A stretch of 41,621 bases of DNA. It comes from Cupriavidus sp. AU9028. Its GTDB lineage: Bacteria; Pseudomonadota; Gammaproteobacteria; Burkholderiales; Burkholderiaceae. A program made the translations under genes and the position numbers. A model generated the notes under the pieces. That model had not been told where the DNA came from, did no database searches, and saw only the letters and a program-made list of their open reading frames with translations. Shown in pieces: positions 8,507 to 18,968 of the stretch; position 1 is the first letter of the stretch; every line of letters begins with the position of its first letter. The stretch lies in contig NZ_JAIMCG010000027.1 of assembly GCF_019795295.1 (NCBI RefSeq), positions 1 to 41,621 of the forward strand. The letters run 5' to 3'.

Positions 8507-9586
8507 TCAGTCCTTCGCCATCTCGCCGCAGATCTGCGCCACGCGGCGCGTCGCATCCGGCTTGGCCAGTTCACGGGCCCGCCGCGCCATGTCCTTCAAG
8601 CTCTCCCGCGACAGGCCGGCCAGCGTGCGGGCCAGGCCCTCGGCAGTCAGTTCGCGCTGCTGCACCAGCAGCGCCGCGCCGGGTTCGGCGAGGAAACGCG
8701 CATTGGTGGTCTGGTGGTCGTCGACCGCATGTGGAAACGGCACGAACAGCGCCGCGACGCCGGCCGCCGCCACTTCCGACACCGTCATCGCGCCGGCGCG
8801 GCAGATCACCAGATCGGCCTCCCCATACGCGCCCGCCATGTCGTCGATAAAAGGCACCGCCTCGGCTTCGACCCCGGCGGCGGCGTAGTTGGCGCGCAGC
8901 GCATCGATCTGCTTGACCCCGGCCTGGTGGCGCACCAGCGGCCGCTCGCCCGGCGGCAGCAAGGCCAGCGCCTTGGGCACGACCTCGTTCAGCGCCTGGG
9001 CGCCAAGGCTGCCGCCGACCACCAGCACGCGCAGCGCGCCGGTGCGGCTGTCGTAGCGCGCGCCCGGCTCGGGCAACGCCGCCAGTTCCTCGCGCACCGG
9101 GTTGCCGGTCCATTCCGCACCGGGCAGCGCCTGCGGGAAGGCGCACAACACGCGGTCGGCGACCCTGGCCAGCACCTTGTTGGCCAGGCCGGCGATCGAA
9201 TTCTGTTCGTGCAGCACCAGCGGCCGGCCCAGCAGCGACGCCATCATGCCGGCCGGGAAGGTGATATAGCCGCCCATGCCCAGCACCACGTCCGGGCGCA
9301 CCCGGCGCAGCGCGCCGATGCTCTGCGCGAAGGCGCGCAGCAGGTTCAGCGGCAGCAGCAGCTTGGTCACCAGGCCCTTGCCGCGCAGGCCACCGAACTG
9401 GATGGTCTCCATCGGGATGCCGTGCTTCGGCACCAGCGTCGCTTCCATGCCGGTGCGATTACCCAGCCAGACCACGCGCCAGCCCTGTTCGCGCAGCGCG
9501 TTGGCCACGGCGAGGCCCGGGAACACGTGGCCGCCGGTGCCGCCTGCCATGACCATCAGGGTCCGTTGCGGATGCGCAGCGGTCAT
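8507..9586 (-). CDS. murG: lipid II synthase MurG
   Basis: Peripheral inner-membrane glycosyltransferase (GT28) that transfers GlcNAc from UDP-GlcNAc to lipid I, making lipid II. The 359-residue protein shows the glycine loop [10 protein letters not shown] at 15-24, [12 protein letters not shown] near 102-113, HEQNSIAG at 126-133, a second glycine loop [12 protein letters not shown], and the donor-site segment [10 protein letters not shown]. The length is normal. The ATG overlaps the ftsW stop by four bases, coupling the flippase/polymerase-type protein and the lipid II synthase. Confidence 0.98.
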   Translation of the reverse strand: MTAAHPQRTLMVMAGGTGGHVFPGLAVANALREQGWRVVWLGNRTGMEATLVPKHGIPMETIQFGGLRGKGLVTKLLLPLNLLRAFAQSIGALRRVRPDVVLGMGGYITFPAGMMASLLGRPLVLHEQNSIAGLANKVLARVADRVLCAFPQALPGAEWTGNPVREELAALPEPGARYDSRTGALRVLVVGGSLGAQALNEVVPKALALLPPGERPLVRHQAGVKQIDALRANYAAAGVEAEAVPFIDDMAGAYGEADLVICRAGAMTVSEVAAAGVAALFVPFPHAVDDHQTTNARFLAEPGAALLVQQRELTAEGLARTLAGLSRESLKDMARRARELAKPDATRRVAQICGEMAKD

Positions 9587-10836
9587 ACCTTCCCTCCGCG
9601 CATCAGAACTCGATTCTCATAATCGACCCGCAGCAGCAACGCTAGCGCCACGCAATTCATCAGGATGCCCGAGCCGCCGTAACTGACCATCGGCAGCGTC
9701 AGCCCCTTGGTCGGCAGCAGGCCCAGGTTCACGCCCATGTTGATGAACGCCTGCCAGCCGATCCAGATGCCGATGCCCTTGGCAACCAGGCCAGCAAAGG
9801 TACGGTCCAGCTGCAGCGCGGTGCGGCCGATCTCGAAGGCGCGGCGCACGAGCCAGTAGAACAGCACGATGGCGGTCAGCACGCCGATGAAACCCAGCTC
9901 CTCGCCGATCACGGCGAGGATGAAATCGGTGTGCGCCTCGGGCAGGTAGTGCAGCTTCTCGATACTGCCGCCCAGCCCCACGCCGGTCCATTCGCCGCGT
10001 CCGAAGGCGATCAGCGAATGTGTCAGCTGGTAGGCCTTGCCCAGCGCGTATTCCTCGCGCCACGGGTCCAGATAGGCGAAGATCCGCTCGCGCCGCCATG
10101 GCGAGACGGCGATCAGCAGCGTGAAGGTGCCGACCGCGATGGCGACCAGCGCACCGAACAGCTTGCCGTTGACGCCGCCCAGGAACAGGATGCCCATCGC
10201 AATGGCGGCAATCACCAGGAAGGCGCCCATATCCGGTTCGAGCAGCAACAGCATGCCGACCACCGCCACCGCGATGCCCATCGGCGCGAAGCCCTTGCGC
10301 AGGCTCTGCATCCATTCCTGCTTGCGCACCGTGTAGTTGGCCGCGTACAGCACCACCGCCAGCTTCATCAGCTCGGACGGCTGGAAGTTCATCACGCCCA
10401 GCGGGATCCAGCGGCGGGCGCCATTGACGCCCTTGCCGATGAACGGCACCAGCACCAGGACCAGCAGGATCAGCGCCAGCACGAACAGCTTGGGTGCATA
10501 GCGGTCCCAGAACTTGACCGGAATCTGGAACGACAGCAGCCCGATGCCCAGGCCAATGGCGAGCGCGAAGGCATGGCGCATCAGGAAATGGCTCTCGCGG
10601 TAGTTGGCGAAGCGCGGCGAATCGGGCAGGGCGATGCTGGCCGAATAGACCATCACCAGACCGAGCGACAGCAGCACGATGGCCACCCACAGCAGCGGCT
10701 GGTCGTACTCCATCATGCGCGAGCGGGTCGGCTTGACGCCGGACACGGCATCGCGCAGCCCTTCCCAGGCGTTGCCCAGCGTGGCGCCAACAAAGCCGGA
10801 GCGCTTGGACTGGCGTTCGGTGTGCATCTCGCTCAT
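9583..10836 (-). CDS. ftsW: septal peptidoglycan glycosyltransferase FtsW (SEDS family)
   Basis: SEDS-family integral membrane protein that polymerises septal glycan strands together with FtsI. The 417-residue protein has an N-terminal cytoplasmic segment of about 45 residues and then about ten membrane spans. Conserved SEDS motifs are [18 protein letters not shown], and the extracellular loop [16 protein letters not shown], whose Asp is needed for polymerase activity in SEDS proteins. It overlaps both murD (start) and murG (end) by four bases. Confidence 0.97.
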   Translation of the reverse strand: MSEMHTERQSKRSGFVGATLGNAWEGLRDAVSGVKPTRSRMMEYDQPLLWVAIVLLSLGLVMVYSASIALPDSPRFANYRESHFLMRHAFALAIGLGIGLLSFQIPVKFWDRYAPKLFVLALILLVLVLVPFIGKGVNGARRWIPLGVMNFQPSELMKLAVVLYAANYTVRKQEWMQSLRKGFAPMGIAVAVVGMLLLLEPDMGAFLVIAAIAMGILFLGGVNGKLFGALVAIAVGTFTLLIAVSPWRRERIFAYLDPWREEYALGKAYQLTHSLIAFGRGEWTGVGLGGSIEKLHYLPEAHTDFILAVIGEELGFIGVLTAIVLFYWLVRRAFEIGRTALQLDRTFAGLVAKGIGIWIGWQAFINMGVNLGLLPTKGLTLPMVSYGGSGILMNCVALALLLRVDYENRVLMRGGKV

Positions 10837-12377
10837 GGCATGATCCCCCGGGACAGCGCCAGTTCTTCCACCGCCGCGCGGAACACTTCGGCGCGATGGA
10901 CGTAGTTGCGGAACATGTCCAGGCTGGCGCAGGCCGGCGACAGCAGCACGGCATCGCCCGGCTGCGCGTGCGCGGCCGCCTGCGTCACCGCGTCCTCCAG
11001 CGTCGCGGCATCCGCCAGCGGCACGCCGGTCTGCTCCAGCGCGGCGCGCAACTCGCCCGCGGCCTTGCCGATCAGCACCACCGCGCGGGCGTACTGCGCG
11101 ACCGGCGCCTGCAGCGGCGAGAAGTCCTGCCCCTTGCCCTCGCCGCCGGCGATCAGCACCACCCGCTTGTCCAGGCCCGACAACGCGGCAACCGTGGCGC
11201 CCACGTTGGTGCCCTTGCTGTCGTCGAAATACTCGACGTCATCGATGGTGGCGATCCACTCGACACGATGCGGCTCGCCGCGGTATTCGCGCAGGCCGTG
11301 CAGCAGTGCGTTCAGCGGCAGGTCGATGGCACGGCACAGCGCCAGCGCGGCCATCGCGTTGGTGGCGTTGTGCATGCCGCGGATATGCAGCGCATCGGCG
11401 GGCATCAGCCGCTTGTGGCGCACCGGCACCGGTGCCGCGTCGCTGTCGGCGGCGGCCTTGCGGCGGCGCGGCTTCGCCTCCTCGGCGTCAGGGTCGGCCT
11501 CCGCCAGCACCAGCCACGGCATGCCGCCTTCGCGCAGGATGCCGAAGCAGCCCGGCGTGTCCGGCAGGTCCGTGCCGAAGGTCACCGGCTTGCTGCCCGC
11601 GCGCGCCATGTCCATGGTCAGGCGGTCGTCGCGATTGAGTACCTGCACCGGCGCCGCCCGGTCGTCGGCGGCCAGCGTGCCTGGTGCGGCAGGGGCGGCG
11701 CCGAAGATGCGGGCCTTGGCGGCGGCATAGCGTTGCATCGAGCCGTGCCAGTCCAGATGGTCCTGGGTAACGTTCAGCACCGTGGCGGCGTCGGGCGCCA
11801 GCGTCGAGGTGGTCTCCAGCTGGAAGCTGGACAGCTCCAGCACCCATACATCGGGCAGCGTCGCCGAGGCGATGCAGGCGGACAGCTTGTCCAGTGCCGA
11901 GGGGCTGATATTGCCGGCCACTGCCACGCTGCGCCCGGCCCGCTCGACCAGCCGGCCGGTCAGGGCGGTGGTGGTGGTCTTGCCATTGGTGCCGGTGATG
12001 GCCAGCAGCTTCGGCGCGTAACCCGATTCCGCACGCAGGTGCGCCAGCGCGCGCGCGAAGAATTCGATCTCGCCCCATACCGGGATCGCACGCTCGGCCG
12101 CGGCGGCCAGCAGCGCGGCAGTGTCGGCTTCCGCTGGCGACAGCCCAGGGCTGATCGCGACCAGCGCGATGCCGTCGAGCAGCGCCGGCGTGAACGGCGC
12201 GCCGACGAACTCGGCGCCGGTCAGCTCGGCCTGCAGGAAGGCGAGATTGGCGGGCGCCTCGCGCGTGTCGGCCACGCGCACGGCGCAGCCGAACCGGCCG
12301 CACCAGCGCGCCATCGCCAGCCCCGATTCACCGAGGCCCAGCACCAGCACATGAGGGGTCTGCAACTCGCCAAACAC
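10833..12377 (-). CDS. murD: UDP-N-acetylmuramoylalanine--D-glutamate ligase MurD
   Basis: Adds D-glutamate to UDP-MurNAc-L-Ala. The 514-residue protein begins [20 protein letters not shown] and has the ATP loop [12 protein letters not shown] at 127-138 and the substrate segment [12 protein letters not shown]. Residues 293-323 form a charged, low-complexity insert ([20 protein letters not shown] and onward) in the central domain that E. coli MurD lacks and that makes the protein longer than the usual 440-500. The start is GTG at 12377, with AGGA ahead of it. mraY ends 67 bases upstream and ftsW overlaps the stop. Confidence 0.97.
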   Translation of the reverse strand: MFGELQTPHVLVLGLGESGLAMARWCGRFGCAVRVADTREAPANLAFLQAELTGAEFVGAPFTPALLDGIALVAISPGLSPAEADTAALLAAAAERAIPVWGEIEFFARALAHLRAESGYAPKLLAITGTNGKTTTTALTGRLVERAGRSVAVAGNISPSALDKLSACIASATLPDVWVLELSSFQLETTSTLAPDAATVLNVTQDHLDWHGSMQRYAAAKARIFGAAPAAPGTLAADDRAAPVQVLNRDDRLTMDMARAGSKPVTFGTDLPDTPGCFGILREGGMPWLVLAEADPDAEEAKPRRRKAAADSDAAPVPVRHKRLMPADALHIRGMHNATNAMAALALCRAIDLPLNALLHGLREYRGEPHRVEWIATIDDVEYFDDSKGTNVGATVAALSGLDKRVVLIAGGEGKGQDFSPLQAPVAQYARAVVLIGKAAGELRAALEQTGVPLADAATLEDAVTQAAAHAQPGDAVLLSPACASLDMFRNYVHRAEVFRAAVEELALSRGIMP

Positions 12378-12444
12378 GTCGTTTCCTGCCTTGACTACCT
12401 TTCGTTGAAAAAACCAATCCTGCGAGAACCGTTGTCCGCCGCGC

Positions 12445-13614
12445 TCAGCGCAGCTTCAGCGTCGACAGGCCGATCAGCACCAGCATCAGCGTGATGACCC
12501 AGAAGCGCACCGTCACCTGGGTTTCCTTCCAGCCGCCAAGCTCGAAGTGGTGATGCAGCGGCGCCATCCGGAACAGCCGCCTGCCCTCGCCGTAGCGGCG
12601 CTTGGTGAATTTGAACCAGGTGACCTGCAGCATCACCGAAACCGTCTCGGCGACGAACACGCCGCCCATCACGAACAGCACGATTTCCTGGCGCACGATC
12701 ACCGCGATGGTGCCCAGTGCGCCGCCCAGCGCCAGCGCGCCGACGTCGCCCATGAACACCTGCGCCGGATGCGCGTTGAACCACAGGAACGCCAGTCCCG
12801 CCCCGGCCATCGCCGAGCAGAAGATCAGCAGCTCGCCCGCGCCCGGGATATGGGGAAACAGCAGGTACTTGCTGTAGACCGCGCTGCCCATCACGTAGGC
12901 GAACACGCCCAGCGCGCTGCCGACCAGCACCACCGGCATGATCACCAGCCCGTCCAGCCCGTCGGTCAGGTTGACGGCATTGCTGGAGCCGACGATGACG
13001 AAGTAGGTCAGCACGATGAAGCCGGCCACGCCCAGCGGATAGCTGACTTCCTTGAAGAAGGGCACCAGCAGGTTGGACTTGTACGGCATGTCCAGCGACA
13101 GGCCGCCCTCGACCCAGTTGACGAACAGCTCCCAGACCTTGACGTTGCTCGCTTCCGAGATCGAGAAGGCCAGATAGACGGCGGCAACGATGCCGATCAG
13201 CGTCTGCCAGAAGTACTTCTCGCCGCTGGACATGCCGCGCGGGTCGCGATAGACCACCTTGCGGTAGTCGTCGACCCAGCCGATCGCGCCATAGCCGAAG
13301 GTCACCACCATCACCACCCAGATGAAGCGGTTGCTCCAGTCGCACCAGAGCACCGTCGACACGAAGATCGACAGCAGCACCAGCACGCCGCCCATGGTCG
13401 GCGTGCCGGCCTTGACCAGGTGCGTCTGCGGACCGACCGTGCGCACGGCCTGGCCGATCTTCAGCTCGGTGAGCTTGCGGATCACCCAGGGGCCGAAGGC
13501 GAGGCCGATCACCAGCGCCGTGAGGTTGGCCATCACGGCACGGAAGGTCAGGTAGTTGAAGACCCGCAAAAAGCTGTAGTCGTCCTGCAGCCACTGGGCC
13601 AGAGCCAATAACAT
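12445..13614 (-). CDS. mraY: phospho-N-acetylmuramoyl-pentapeptide-transferase MraY
   Basis: Integral membrane enzyme that moves phospho-MurNAc-pentapeptide from UDP to undecaprenyl phosphate, making lipid I. The 389-residue protein has about ten spans. Catalytic motifs are KAGTPTMGG at 68-76, WVDDYRK with D115 and D116, [12 protein letters not shown] at 212-223, [12 protein letters not shown] with D290, and the LHHHFE loop with three His at 354-356. The length (usually 360-390) fits the beta-proteobacterial form. It is separated from murF by 95 bases without an obvious promoter. Confidence 0.98.
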   Translation of the reverse strand: MLLALAQWLQDDYSFLRVFNYLTFRAVMANLTALVIGLAFGPWVIRKLTELKIGQAVRTVGPQTHLVKAGTPTMGGVLVLLSIFVSTVLWCDWSNRFIWVVMVVTFGYGAIGWVDDYRKVVYRDPRGMSSGEKYFWQTLIGIVAAVYLAFSISEASNVKVWELFVNWVEGGLSLDMPYKSNLLVPFFKEVSYPLGVAGFIVLTYFVIVGSSNAVNLTDGLDGLVIMPVVLVGSALGVFAYVMGSAVYSKYLLFPHIPGAGELLIFCSAMAGAGLAFLWFNAHPAQVFMGDVGALALGGALGTIAVIVRQEIVLFVMGGVFVAETVSVMLQVTWFKFTKRRYGEGRRLFRMAPLHHHFELGGWKETQVTVRFWVITLMLVLIGLSTLKLR

Positions 13615-13709
13615 CTTGTCTAGATTTCCTTGTTGCTGCCGTGCATGGCGCTACCGTTGCGGGCAGCCGGCCACGGCCGTTTCCTCATCATCGTTGCGGC
13701 AATGACTGC

Positions 13710-15200
13710 TCAACTGGAGCGGTTCGCCGCGTCGGCCGGGGCCAGCAGCACATCCACCATCCGCTCCATCCTCATGAAACGCGATCCCTTCACCAGGATC
13801 GCGCTCGCTTGCGCCAACTCGCGACCCGCGCTGTCGCCGCCATGGATGGCGGCAAGCGCGCCGGCCAGATCCTGCGCCGAGGCGAAATGCCGGCCGCCCT
13901 GCCCGAAGGCATCGACGGCATCGCCCGTCGCCTCGCCGGTCGCCCACAGCGTCTCGATGCCGCGCTCGCGCGCATAGGCGCCGATCTCGCGGTGGAAGGC
14001 CGGTCCCTGATCGCCCACCTCGCCCATGTCGCCCAGCACCAGCACGCGCGGCGCGGCAAAGCCGGCCAGCACATCGATCGCCGCGCGCACCGAATCCGGG
14101 TTCGCGTTGTAGGTGTCGTCGATCACCACCGGTGCGCGCAGCGGCTCGCCCTCGGCCGTCGCGATCCGCTTGACCTGCAGCCGGCCCTTGACCGGCTCGA
14201 AGGCGGCGAGGCCCCGCTGGATCGCCTCGACCTCGACGCCGGCCGCCAGCGCGCAGGCAGTCGCCGCCAGCGCATTGCGCACGTTGTGCTGTCCCAGCAG
14301 GCCAAGCCGGACCTCGAACTGTCCCTGCGGCGCCTGCACCTGAAGACATTGCACGCCGTCCTGCAGGCGGATATCGGCGCGGATGTCGGCAAGTTCAGTG
14401 TTGTTTGCGCTGCCGTCGGCAAGACCGAAGGTCAGCACGCGCCGCGCGCCTGCCGCTTCCCGCCAGATCGCCGCATGCGCGCCGCCGCTGGCGCCATCCA
14501 CCGGGAACACCGCGGTGCCGCCCTCGGGCAGCGCGCGCAGGATGTCGGCATGCTCGCGCGCCACCGCCTCGACGCTGACCATGAACTCCTGGTGCTCACG
14601 CTGCGCGTTGGTGATCACCGCCACCGTGGGCTGGGCGATGGCCGCCAGCAGCGCGGTTTCGCCGGGGTGGTTCATCCCCAGTTCGAGCACGGCCAGCCGG
14701 TGCGAGGCGCGCAGGCGCAGCACGGTCAGCGGCAGGCCGATGTCATTGTTCAGGTTGCCGCCGGTGGCCAGCCGGCCTTCCTCGCCGGCGGCCGCGGCGA
14801 AGATCGCCGCGATCATTTCCTTGACAGTGGTCTTGCCGTTGCTGCCCGTCACCGCCACGGTCGGGATGGCGAACTGCGCGCGCCAGCCGGCGGCAAGCTG
14901 CCCCAGCCCCACGCGGGTATCGGGCACGACCAGCGCCGGCAGCCCCTGGGCGGCCTCGCCCGGTTCGCGCTCCACCATCACCGCCGCCGCGCCGCGCGCA
15001 GCCACATCGGCGAGGAAATCGTGCGCGTCGAACCGCTCGCCACGCAGCGCGACGAACAGGTCGCCGGGCTGCACGGTACGGCTGTCGGTATGGACGCGGG
15101 TGAACGCGCGGGCGGCGTCGCCGGACACGCGCGCGCCGGCGATCCAGCCCGCGGCCTGCTGCAGATCGGTCATCGTCTGATTCGGTACGGGCCGCGTCAC
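13710..15200 (-). CDS. murF: UDP-N-acetylmuramoyl-tripeptide--D-alanyl-D-alanine ligase MurF
   Basis: Adds the D-Ala-D-Ala dipeptide made by Ddl to the UDP-MurNAc-tripeptide. The 496-residue protein has the ATP loop TGSNGKTTVKEM at 118-129 and the later NHPGE and DTYNANPDS motifs of the Mur ligase family. I use the GTG at 15200: GAGGAG lies seven bases before it and its GTGA overlaps the murE stop. An in-frame ATG at 15173 lacks a ribosome site. The length is slightly above the usual 450-480. Confidence 0.97.
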   Translation of the reverse strand: MTRPVPNQTMTDLQQAAGWIAGARVSGDAARAFTRVHTDSRTVQPGDLFVALRGERFDAHDFLADVAARGAAAVMVEREPGEAAQGLPALVVPDTRVGLGQLAAGWRAQFAIPTVAVTGSNGKTTVKEMIAAIFAAAAGEEGRLATGGNLNNDIGLPLTVLRLRASHRLAVLELGMNHPGETALLAAIAQPTVAVITNAQREHQEFMVSVEAVAREHADILRALPEGGTAVFPVDGASGGAHAAIWREAAGARRVLTFGLADGSANNTELADIRADIRLQDGVQCLQVQAPQGQFEVRLGLLGQHNVRNALAATACALAAGVEVEAIQRGLAAFEPVKGRLQVKRIATAEGEPLRAPVVIDDTYNANPDSVRAAIDVLAGFAAPRVLVLGDMGEVGDQGPAFHREIGAYARERGIETLWATGEATGDAVDAFGQGGRHFASAQDLAGALAAIHGGDSAGRELAQASAILVKGSRFMRMERMVDVLLAPADAANRSS

Positions 15201-16750
15201 GCCGATACTCCTCGTGTACCGAGCGTCAGGCGGACATGCTCGCGGTCGGAGAACGGCCGCTTGCGGCCCTGGATTTCCTGGGTGGCCTCGTGGCCCTTGC
15301 CGGCCACCAGCACCACATCGGCGGCCGCCGCATGGCGCACCGCATAGAGAATGGCGGCGGCACGGTCCTCGACGCGGCGTGCCGCGCCCGGATCGGCCAT
15401 GCCGTCGGCAATCATGTCGAGGATCGCGTGCGGGTCCTCGCTGCGCGGGTTGTCGCTGGTCAGCACCACGTCGTCAGCCAGCCGCTGCGCCACCTCGCCC
15501 ATCAACGGACGCTTGCCCGGGTCGCGATCGCCGCCGCAGCCGAACACGCACCACAGCCGTCCGCCGCGCGCCTGGGCCACCGGCCGCAGCGCCTGCAGGG
15601 TCTTTTCCAGTGCGTCCGGCGTATGCGCGTAGTCGACCACCGCCAGCGGGCCGTCGTGGCCGCCGAACAGCTCCATGCGGCCATCCACCGGGCGCAGGTT
15701 GCGCAGCCCCGTCAGCGCCGTGCTGGCGGCGATGCCATTGGCCAGCGCCGCGCCCAGTACGGCCAGCAGGTTGCTGACGTTGAAGTCGCCGATCAGCGGG
15801 GTCTGGATCTCCTCGGCAAGCGCGACGCCGCCGACGCTGCCATCGAGCCGGAAGCGGGTGCCGGCCGGCGTGGCGGCGATCGCGCTCGCGCGCAACCAGT
15901 CGCTGCCCGCTCGCGTGGCCCCGGCGGGACCGCCGATGCCGTATTCGATCACCTGCGGCGCGGCCAGCGTGCCGGCCAGCAGCCGTTGGCCCATCGCGTC
16001 ATCGCGGTTGATCACCACCGTCCGCAAGCCCGGCCAGCGGAACAGCAACGCCTTGGCCGCTTCGTACTCGGCCATGGTGCCGTGATAGTCCAGATGGTCC
16101 TGGGTCAGGTTGGTCAGCACCGCGACGGCAAACCCGGTACCCGCCACGCGGCCCTGTTCCAGGCCGTGGGAGGACACTTCCATGGCAATGGCGCGGGCGC
16201 CCGCCGCGTGCAGATCGGCAAGGCTGCCCTGCAGCTGCACGGCATCCGGCGTGGTAAAGCCGGTGTGTACCAGCGCGCCCGGAAAGCCGGTACCCAGGGT
16301 CCCGATCGCCGCGCACGGCATGCCGGCGTCCTGCAGCAGCCGGGCCAGCCACTGGCTGCAGGAGGTCTTGCCATTGGTGCCGGTGATGCCGGTCACCGCC
16401 AGCCCGCGTGCGTCGTTGCCATACCAGGCCGCCGCGATCGGGCCGGCATGGCGGTGCAATTCGCGCACGGCCAGATGCGGCACGCCCTCGGCGTGCGGCC
16501 AGGCAAAGCCGTCACCCTCGAACACGATGGCGGACGCGCCGCGCGCGATCGCTTCGGCGATATAGGGACGGCCGTCGCTGGACAGGCGCGGGTTGCCCAG
16601 TACATAGGCGAAGAAGACGTCGCCGGGCTGCAGGCGCCGGGTATCGCCGGTCAGCCTGGCGCCCGGGGCGGCATGCGCGCGCAGGAAGGCAATCGTGTCG
16701 GCCACCGGGTCGCCGGCGCCCGTTGCCTGCGTAACGATACGATCGCTCAT
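15197..16750 (-). CDS. murE: UDP-N-acetylmuramoyl-L-alanyl-D-glutamate--2,6-diaminopimelate ligase MurE
   Basis: Adds the third residue of the peptide stem. The ATP loop [13 protein letters not shown] lies at about 121-133, and the motif TSDNPRSEDP near residue 417 marks the meso-diaminopimelate-specific form, as expected for a Gram-negative. The 517-residue length is normal for Burkholderiaceae (about 495-520). The ATG overlaps the ftsI stop by four bases and its own stop overlaps the murF GTG, so ftsI, murE and murF are likely translationally coupled. Confidence 0.98.
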   Translation of the reverse strand: MSDRIVTQATGAGDPVADTIAFLRAHAAPGARLTGDTRRLQPGDVFFAYVLGNPRLSSDGRPYIAEAIARGASAIVFEGDGFAWPHAEGVPHLAVRELHRHAGPIAAAWYGNDARGLAVTGITGTNGKTSCSQWLARLLQDAGMPCAAIGTLGTGFPGALVHTGFTTPDAVQLQGSLADLHAAGARAIAMEVSSHGLEQGRVAGTGFAVAVLTNLTQDHLDYHGTMAEYEAAKALLFRWPGLRTVVINRDDAMGQRLLAGTLAAPQVIEYGIGGPAGATRAGSDWLRASAIAATPAGTRFRLDGSVGGVALAEEIQTPLIGDFNVSNLLAVLGAALANGIAASTALTGLRNLRPVDGRMELFGGHDGPLAVVDYAHTPDALEKTLQALRPVAQARGGRLWCVFGCGGDRDPGKRPLMGEVAQRLADDVVLTSDNPRSEDPHAILDMIADGMADPGAARRVEDRAAAILYAVRHAAAADVVLVAGKGHEATQEIQGRKRPFSDREHVRLTLGTRGVSA

Positions 16751-18624
16751 CGATGGCTCCCCGTGCGCCGGCCATCCGCGCGGTTACCACGCGCGGGCTC
16801 GTCATCGGCGGAGTCGCCCATTCCCTCCAGCGGCGTCTGCGGCAGCGCTTCAGGCACGCTCTCGGTCACCACCAGCTGGCGGATCGGCGAATCGGGCTGC
16901 ACGTTCAGCGCGCGCAGCGTGCCGCCGGTGATCGCGGCGAAGGCCGGGCCGGCGACGGCGCCACCGTAGTGGCTGCCGGCGGTCGGCTCGTCGACGCTGA
17001 CGGCAACGATCACGCGCGGGTTCGACATCGGTGCGAGGCCGATGAACGACGCGCGATACTTGCTGCGGTCGTAGCCGCGGCCCACGTGCTTGTACGCCGT
17101 GCCGGTCTTGCCGCCGACGCGGTAGCCCATCACCTGTGCCTGGGTTGCCGTGCCGCCCGGATTGGTCACCATCTCCAGCATGCCGCGGACCTCGCGGGCG
17201 ACCTTGGGCGAGATCACGCGCTCGCCGGTCGCCGGTCCTTCCTGGCGGAACATCGTGATCGGAATCACCTCGCCGTCATGGGCGAACATCGTGTACGCCT
17301 GCGCCATCTGCACCAGCGACACCGAAAGGCCATAGCCATACGACATGGTGGCCTGCTCGATCGGCCGCCAGCTCTTGTACGGCCGCACGCGCCCCGCCAC
17401 CGCGCCAGGGAAGCCGATCTTCGGCGCCTGGCCCAGGCCGATGCTGGTGAACATGTCCCACATTTCCTGCGGCTTCATCAGCATCGCGATCTTGATCGTG
17501 CCGATGTTGCTCGACTTCTGGATCACGCCGCCCACCGTCAGCGGGCCGTAGTTGTGGGTGTCGCTGATGGTCGCCCCTTCGAACTGGAAGCGGCCCGTGG
17601 TCTGGACCACCGTCTCCGGCTTGACCCGGTTCAGCTGCAACGCAAGCGCCACCGTGATCGGCTTCATCATCGAGCCCGGCTCGAAGGTGTCGGTCAGCAC
17701 GCGGTTGCGCAGCTGCTCGCCGGAGAGCCGCTTGCGGTCGTTCGGGTTGTAGGTCGGCCAGTTGGCCAGGGCCAGCACTTCGCCGGTCTGCGCGTCCAGC
17801 ACCACCGCGCTCGCGGCCTTGGCCTTGTGCCGCTCCACTGCCGCCTTGACCTCGTTGAAGGCCAGGTACTGGATGCGGGCATCGATGGACAGGTGCAGGT
17901 CCTCGCCATCGCGCGGGCTCTTGAGCACGCCGATGTCCTCGACCACGCGGCCGAGGCGATCCTTGATCACCTGCCGTGCGCCGGGCTTGCCGGCCAGCAC
18001 GCTCTCGCGCGCCAGCTCCATGCCTTCCTGGCCGCGGTCCTCGACGTTGGTGAAGCCGACGATATGGGCCATCGCCTCCCCTTCCGGGTAGAAGCGCTTG
18101 TACTCGCCGCTCTGATGCACGCCATCGATCTTCAGCGCCTTGATCTTCTCGGCGGCCTCGGGCAGTACCTGGCGCTTCAGATAGACGAAGCTCTTGTCCT
18201 CCGACAGCTTCTTGCGCAGATCCTTCTCGGACATCTCCAGCAGGCGCGCCAACTGGCGCAGCTTCCCCGCGTCCAGCTGCGACGGCACGTCCTCCGGCAC
18301 CGCCCAGATCGCCTTGACCGGCAGGCTGGTGGCCAGCACCAGGCCATTGCGGTCGAGAATCTTGCCGCGCGTGGCGGGCAGCTCCAGCGTCCGCTGGAAG
18401 CGCTTCTTGCCTTCGGCTTCGTAGAACTGGTTGCCGGGGCCCTGGATCCACAAGGCGCGCGCCGCCAGCGCGAGGAAGGCGGCGAACATCAGGAAGACGA
18501 CCAGCTTGGAGCGCCACATCGGCAGGCGCAGGCCAAGCACCGGGCTGGCGGAGAACTGGCCCGAGCGCGGACGGGCATTGTCGGGCCGCTTGGCGCGCGG
18601 CCGCTGCAGCGTGGGACGTGCCAT
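16747..18624 (-). CDS. ftsI: septal peptidoglycan transpeptidase FtsI (PBP3)
   Basis: Class B penicillin-binding protein that cross-links septal peptidoglycan with FtsW. The 625-residue protein has a basic N-terminus, one membrane span at about 39-58, a pedestal domain, and a transpeptidase domain with S318-M-M-K321 (active serine), S371-S-N373 and K506-T-G508. The start is the ATG at 18624 (MARPTLQ), two bases after the ftsL stop; the frame stays open further upstream but that part lies over ftsL and is not real. The C-terminus carries a short charged tail. The stop overlaps murE. Confidence 0.97.
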   Translation of the reverse strand: MARPTLQRPRAKRPDNARPRSGQFSASPVLGLRLPMWRSKLVVFLMFAAFLALAARALWIQGPGNQFYEAEGKKRFQRTLELPATRGKILDRNGLVLATSLPVKAIWAVPEDVPSQLDAGKLRQLARLLEMSEKDLRKKLSEDKSFVYLKRQVLPEAAEKIKALKIDGVHQSGEYKRFYPEGEAMAHIVGFTNVEDRGQEGMELARESVLAGKPGARQVIKDRLGRVVEDIGVLKSPRDGEDLHLSIDARIQYLAFNEVKAAVERHKAKAASAVVLDAQTGEVLALANWPTYNPNDRKRLSGEQLRNRVLTDTFEPGSMMKPITVALALQLNRVKPETVVQTTGRFQFEGATISDTHNYGPLTVGGVIQKSSNIGTIKIAMLMKPQEMWDMFTSIGLGQAPKIGFPGAVAGRVRPYKSWRPIEQATMSYGYGLSVSLVQMAQAYTMFAHDGEVIPITMFRQEGPATGERVISPKVAREVRGMLEMVTNPGGTATQAQVMGYRVGGKTGTAYKHVGRGYDRSKYRASFIGLAPMSNPRVIVAVSVDEPTAGSHYGGAVAGPAFAAITGGTLRALNVQPDSPIRQLVVTESVPEALPQTPLEGMGDSADDEPARGNRADGRRTGSHR

Positions 18625-18626
18625 CG

Positions 18627-18968
18627 TCACGAGCGGCCCTCCCCGTTGCCGGCGTCGCCGGCCCTGCCCGCCACGCCCTGCACCTGCGGCGCGGCCGGCG
18701 GCAGCACGATGCCCGGCAGGTATTGCGTCCGCCCCGGTACCACCGGGGTCATCTTCAGCTGCGCGCGCGCCGCATCGGCAATGCGCGCGCTCTTGCTCAG
18801 CGCGCTCTGCTGGTATTGCAGGCGCGACCACTCCGTCTCCAGCTGGCGCTCCTCGGCCTGTTCGCGCTCCAGCGCGACGAACAGCGTGCGCGCCTCGTGC
18901 TGGGCGCCGACCAGCGACAGCGCGCACAGGATCAGTGCCGCGAGCAGGAAGAAGGTCAGGCGGTTCAT
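18627..18968 (-). CDS. ftsL: cell division protein FtsL
   Basis: Small bitopic membrane protein that joins FtsB and FtsQ and activates FtsWI. The 113-residue product has a membrane span at about 4-22 directly after MNRLT, then a periplasmic coiled coil at about 25-70 rich in Glu, Gln, Arg and Leu ([16 protein letters not shown]), and a Pro/Gly-rich C-terminal region. Sequence conservation in FtsL is low, so the call rests on topology, size and its place between rsmH and ftsI. The ATG overlaps the rsmH stop by four bases. Confidence 0.93.
   Translation of the reverse strand: MNRLTFFLLAALILCALSLVGAQHEARTLFVALEREQAEERQLETEWSRLQYQQSALSKSARIADAARAQLKMTPVVPGRTQYLPGIVLPPAAPQVQGVAGRAGDAGNGEGRS

Noticed and set aside
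13641-16969. Long plus-strand open frames opposite murF and murE
   Set aside because: Antisense shadows with Arg/His/Gln-rich content and no ribosome sites.
18625-18927. N-terminal extension of the FtsI frame over ftsL
   Set aside because: The extra 101 residues are antisense-like, rich in Arg, Ala and Gly, and lie within ftsL. MARPTLQ at 18624 gives normal FtsI topology.
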